A stretch of 64,000 nt of DNA. Origin: Rhodanobacter lindaniclasticus. GTDB lineage: Bacteria; Pseudomonadota; Gammaproteobacteria; Xanthomonadales; Rhodanobacteraceae. Every line of letters starts with the position of its first letter. Position 1 is the stretch's first letter. A program made the position numbers and the translations under genes. Below, piece after piece: positions 61,113 to 64,000 of the stretch. The notes beneath the pieces were generated by a model, which saw only the letters and a list, made by a program, of their open reading frames with translations, was not told where the DNA came from and did not search any database. The DNA is taken from assembly GCF_004799035.1 (NCBI RefSeq), contig NZ_MWIO01000029.1, positions 1-64,000 on the forward strand, given 5' to 3'.

Positions 61113-61814
61113 TCAGGGCGCGGTGTCGACCAGCACCAGCTCGGCGTCTTCCAGCGCGGTGACCTTCAGCATCGACTCATGGCGGATCGCGGCGCCGTCG
61201 CGGGCCTCCAGTTGCACGCCATTGAGGTCCACCTTGCCGGAGGCCGGTACCAGGTAGGCGTAGCGGCCGGGAGCCAGCGTGTACTCGGCGCTTTCGCCGG
61301 CTTTCAATGTGGCGCCGAGCACGCGTGCGTTGGTGCGCAGCGGCAGCGCCTCGATGTCTTCCTTGAAGCCGCTGGCCAACGCCACGAACCGGCCCGAACG
61401 GTCACCCTTGGGGAACGGCCGCGCGCCCCACGACGGCGGCTGGCCGTTCTCGTCGGGGATGATCCAGATCTGGAAGATGCGCGTGGTCACGTCCTCGCGG
61501 TTGTACTCGCTGTGGGTGATGCCGCTGCCGGCGCTCATCACCTGCACGTCGCCGGCTTCGGTGCGGCCGGCGTTTCCCAGGCTGTCCTGGTGGCTGATCG
61601 CGCCTTCGCGCACGTAGGTGATGATCTCCATGTCCGCGTGCGGGTGCGGCGGGAAGCCGGTCTGCGGCGCGATGGTGTCGTCGTTCCACACGCGCAGCGC
61701 GCCCCAGCCCATGCGATTCGCGTCGTGGTAGCCGGCGAAGGAGAAGTGGTGTTTCGCGTTGAGCCAGCCGTGGTCGGCTCCGCCCAGGCGGTCGAAGGGT
61801 CTGCGTTCGATCAT
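61113..61814 (-). CDS. Pirin-family bicupin (YhhW-like)
   Basis: A 233-residue bicupin. The N-terminal cupin metal site is formed by the histidines of FPPHPHADMEIITYVREGAISHQDSLGN and the later MSAGSGITHSEYNRE. It aligns with E. coli YhhW, a quercetin 2,3-dioxygenase in vitro; the physiological substrate is unknown. IFQIWIIPDENGQPPSWG and the C-terminal cupin GAAIRHESMLKV-like region are typical. It stands alone between ada and the SDR gene. Confidence 0.92.
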   Translation of the reverse strand: MIERRPFDRLGGADHGWLNAKHHFSFAGYHDANRMGWGALRVWNDDTIAPQTGFPPHPHADMEIITYVREGAISHQDSLGNAGRTEAGDVQVMSAGSGITHSEYNREDVTTRIFQIWIIPDENGQPPSWGARPFPKGDRSGRFVALASGFKEDIEALPLRTNARVLGATLKAGESAEYTLAPGRYAYLVPASGKVDLNGVQLEARDGAAIRHESMLKVTALEDAELVLVDTAP

Positions 61815-61981
61815 GGAATGCTCCGTGGTTTGCCGCGCCGGTCGGCGCACGACACGCAACATAAGACCGCGAACCGCAACCTGAAACGGGCACGCGGGAA
61901 ACGCATTGTCGCGCAGTGGGCACCAACCGCGTGCGTCGGCTTCCGATTTCGGCGAGCAGAGCATCGCCCGCGAGCGGGCTC

Positions 61982-63544
61982 CTACCAGTCGGTAGGCCGG
62001 TAATCCTTGAGGAACTGGCCCCACACGTGCTCGCCGGTGTTGATGCCGTTGATGATCGGGTCGACGATGCGCGCGGCGCCGTCGATGATATCCAGCGGCG
62101 GATGGAAGCGCTCCTCGCGCACCTTCCTGGCGGCCAGTTCCGCCGGATCCTCGTCGGTGACCCAGCCGGTGTCGACCGAATTCATGTGGATGCCGTCGTT
62201 GTGGTAATCGGTGGCCGAGGTGCGCGTCATCATGTTCAGCGCCGCCTTGGCCATGTTGGTGTGCGGATGCCGGGTGGTCTTGAAGTTGCGGTAGAACTGG
62301 CCTTCCATCGCCGACACGTTGACGATGTGCTTGTCGCGCTCGGCCGTGCGCAACATCAGCGGCTTCAGCCGTGCGTTGATGATGAACGGCGCGATCGCGT
62401 TCACCAGCTGTACCTCCAGCAACTCCACCGATGGCACCTCGGCCATCAGCAGGCGCCATGAGTTGCGCTGACGCAGGTCGATTTGCTGCAGGTCCTGGTC
62501 GAGCCGGCCCTCGGGGAACAGGTGGCTCTGCGCCAGCAGTTCTTCCGGCAGCAAGGGAACTTGCGACAGCTCGGCGGCGCGGGCCAGCCCGGCCAGTTGC
62601 GGAGCGCGGCTGGCCAGCGCATTGCCGCCGGGCAGAATCTCCGCGCTGCGCAGGCCTTCGTAATGGCCGACCAGCCGGCGCACGTGCTCGGGCAGGTCGT
62701 GCAGCGCAGCGGTTTCGCCCTCCATCATGTGGGCGTAGAAATCCGGCGGGCGGCGCACGGTCTGGCAGGCGTTGTTGATGATGAAGTCCAGCCGCGGGCG
62801 GGTCGCCACCAGCTCCTGGCAGAACGCCTCGACGCTGGGCGTGTGGCGCAGGTCCAGTCCGTAGATCTGCAGGCGATGCCCCCATTCGGCGAAATCCGGT
62901 TCCGCGGCGTAACGCGCGGCCGAGTCACGCGGGAAGCGCGTGGTCACGAGCAGTTCGGCGCCGGCACGCAGCAGCTTCAGGCCGGCCTGGTAGCCGATCT
63001 TCACCCGCCCGCCGGTGAGCAGCGCCACGCGCCCGCGCAAGTCGGCCAGTTCGCCGCGTTTGGCGTAGTTGAAGGCGGCGCAGGTCGGGCAGAGCTGGTC
63101 ATAGAAGGCGTGCACGATGGTGTATTTCTGCTTGCACACGTAGCAGTGGCGCGGCTCGATCGACTCGCGCGGCTGCGCTGCATCGCGATCGGGCGAAATG
63201 TCGTGGGCGACGAAGCCCTCGGGCGCGAAGATATTCGGCGTGGTGAATACCGGCCGCCGCCGCAGTGCACGGATGCCGGTCTGTTCCAGCACGCTGTCCT
63301 CGGCCTGGATGCGTGCAGCGTGGCGCTGCTTCTCGGCGGCCTTGAGGCGGATCCGGCGGGCACCCGGTTCGGGGTGGTACATCCGCGCCACGACCTGGTG
63401 CAGGTGCTGGCGTTCGGCCACGGGCAGCCGATCGAGCAGGGCGCGGTCGTCGGCGATGGTTTCCAACAGCTGCGTGGCGGCGCGCACCTGCGCCAGCAGT
63501 TCGGCATCCGTCAGGTCGGCAGGGGGCGGGCAGGTCGTGGTCAT
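61982..63544 (-). CDS. SDR-fold oxidoreductase with N-terminal helical region and zinc ribbon
   Basis: A 520-residue protein. The first ~130 residues are helical and charged. Four cysteines follow as CYVC (134-137) and CPTC (152-155), a zinc ribbon. A Rossmann domain starts with LLTGGRVKIGYQAGLKLL (177-186). NNACQTVRRPP (257-267) matches the SDR NNAG motif. After S411 (IVNVSAMEG), the lysine of HTNMAKAALN is kept (K433), but Thr429 stands where the catalytic Tyr is normally found; Y418-x3-K422 is nearby. A ~120-residue insertion separates the two parts. The homologues are uncharacterised. The start at 63544 (MTTTCPPP) follows a Pro-rich in-frame extension. Confidence 0.82.
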   Translation of the reverse strand: MTTTCPPPADLTDAELLAQVRAATQLLETIADDRALLDRLPVAERQHLHQVVARMYHPEPGARRIRLKAAEKQRHAARIQAEDSVLEQTGIRALRRRPVFTTPNIFAPEGFVAHDISPDRDAAQPRESIEPRHCYVCKQKYTIVHAFYDQLCPTCAAFNYAKRGELADLRGRVALLTGGRVKIGYQAGLKLLRAGAELLVTTRFPRDSAARYAAEPDFAEWGHRLQIYGLDLRHTPSVEAFCQELVATRPRLDFIINNACQTVRRPPDFYAHMMEGETAALHDLPEHVRRLVGHYEGLRSAEILPGGNALASRAPQLAGLARAAELSQVPLLPEELLAQSHLFPEGRLDQDLQQIDLRQRNSWRLLMAEVPSVELLEVQLVNAIAPFIINARLKPLMLRTAERDKHIVNVSAMEGQFYRNFKTTRHPHTNMAKAALNMMTRTSATDYHNDGIHMNSVDTGWVTDEDPAELAARKVREERFHPPLDIIDGAARIVDPIINGINTGEHVWGQFLKDYRPTDW

Positions 63545-64000
63545 GGGCGGGTCGTCAGTCGTGGTCGGAGGCGGGGTGGCGCCAGCGCGATGCCGACCGA
63601 CCCCGCACGCGGGTCGTGCCGGTAGCGAGCCGCCCATGATGCCTGCTTTTGCGCAGGCGGCGGTAATCGCGGCGTTCACCGACGCGGATCATCGCAGGAG
63701 TGCGCTCCCCGCCACATTCCGTGCCTTCGGCGTGTGCCATCGTTGCCGCGAGGCCGCCCGGTGAGGGCGGGCAATCCATCAGATCCAGGCCATCGCGGCG
63801 GGACAGCCGCGGAGGTCCGGCGAACAGGTCGGTTTGTGCGCGCGTCCAGAACAGCTTTCGTCGCCCGTGTCGGGCCATCGGTGATCGGCAACCAGGGTGC
63901 ACGCCTTCGTTTCCTCTTCCTGCCTGTCCGCGAGGCCAGCGACCGCCATGCGGCCTACCACGAGCATCTGGTCAGGGCCGAAATCCTGCTTGATCGCATT
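63545..64000. other. Right-edge region without a confident gene
   Basis: A 456-base stretch. No RNA gene, terminator or clear promoter is visible. Two frames are open at the right end. On the plus strand one runs from about 63881 to the edge (ending HLVRAEILLDRI). On the minus strand one enters from the edge (NAIKQDFGPDQMLVVGRMAV...) and stops at 63779. The minus frame has the better third-position GC near the edge and could be the C-terminal end of a truncated gene. Neither was matched to a family. Confidence 0.25.

Overview
The window is a high-GC bacterial chromosome segment with dense, mostly short-spaced genes. Gene order points to the gammaproteobacterial order Xanthomonadales, most likely family Rhodanobacteraceae (Rhodanobacter/Dyella-like). 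The supporting blocks are miaA-hfq-hflX-hflK-hflC-purA, smpB/ratA-rnfH/bamE/fur, recN/hrcA-grpE-dnaK-dnaJ-dapB-carA-carB-greA, and cmk-rpsA-ihfB-lapA-lapB. The family placement is inferred from protein similarity and synteny; no database search was run. The first ~111 bases look like corrupted Illumina Nextera adapter, so genomic sequence probably starts near base 112.

Layout: 112-2270 holds ahpC, with a plausible OxyR site upstream, and a dicarboxylate/amino-acid symporter, both leftward. 2390-7680 is a propionate (2-methylcitrate cycle) region, prpB-unknown-prpC ... prpD. It is interrupted by a leftward TerC-family gene preceded by a recognisable yybP-ykoY manganese riboswitch. 7980-10020 carries an OmpA-family protein with its own promoter and terminator, and an RsuA-type pseudouridine synthase. 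10100-16230 (leftward) has the threonine degradation genes tdh and kbl, separated by a 1223-residue AsmA/DUF748 protein. 16380-17145 is a collapsed S46 dipeptidyl-peptidase pseudogene.

17220-23415 is the miaA-to-purA block. 23460-25780 carries trans-translation (smpB), RatA/RnfH, BamE and Fur. 25800-26000 (leftward) appears to encode a multi-hairpin RNA with GGA-bearing loops and a strong intrinsic terminator. It lies beside a divergent UhpB/UhpA-like two-component pair. 28390-36010 has recN, the heat-shock operon and dapB; a good sigma-32 promoter precedes dnaK. 36045-41785 has a 2-oxoglutarate oxygenase and carA-carB-greA. 41929-45640 (leftward) has a type-B L36 gene, a LysR regulator, fadH and an acyl-CoA-binding protein.

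45740-53975 runs from cmk and rpsA through ihfB and lapAB to a WbpL-like glycosyltransferase, a WbpM-like UDP-sugar dehydratase and galU. It resembles the Pseudomonas rpsA-himD...wbpL-wbpM O-antigen locus with the variable sugar genes missing. 54050-58545 holds an amino-acid/amine oxidase family protein, CsaA, a subclass B3 metallo-beta-lactamase, a second MBL-fold hydrolase and two small membrane proteins. 58517-60971 is a tightly overlapping alkylation-response operon (ada, PF09859 oxygenase, alkB). 61113-63544 carries a pirin and an unusual zinc-ribbon SDR protein. No tRNA, rRNA, CRISPR array, phage gene or intact insertion sequence was recognised.
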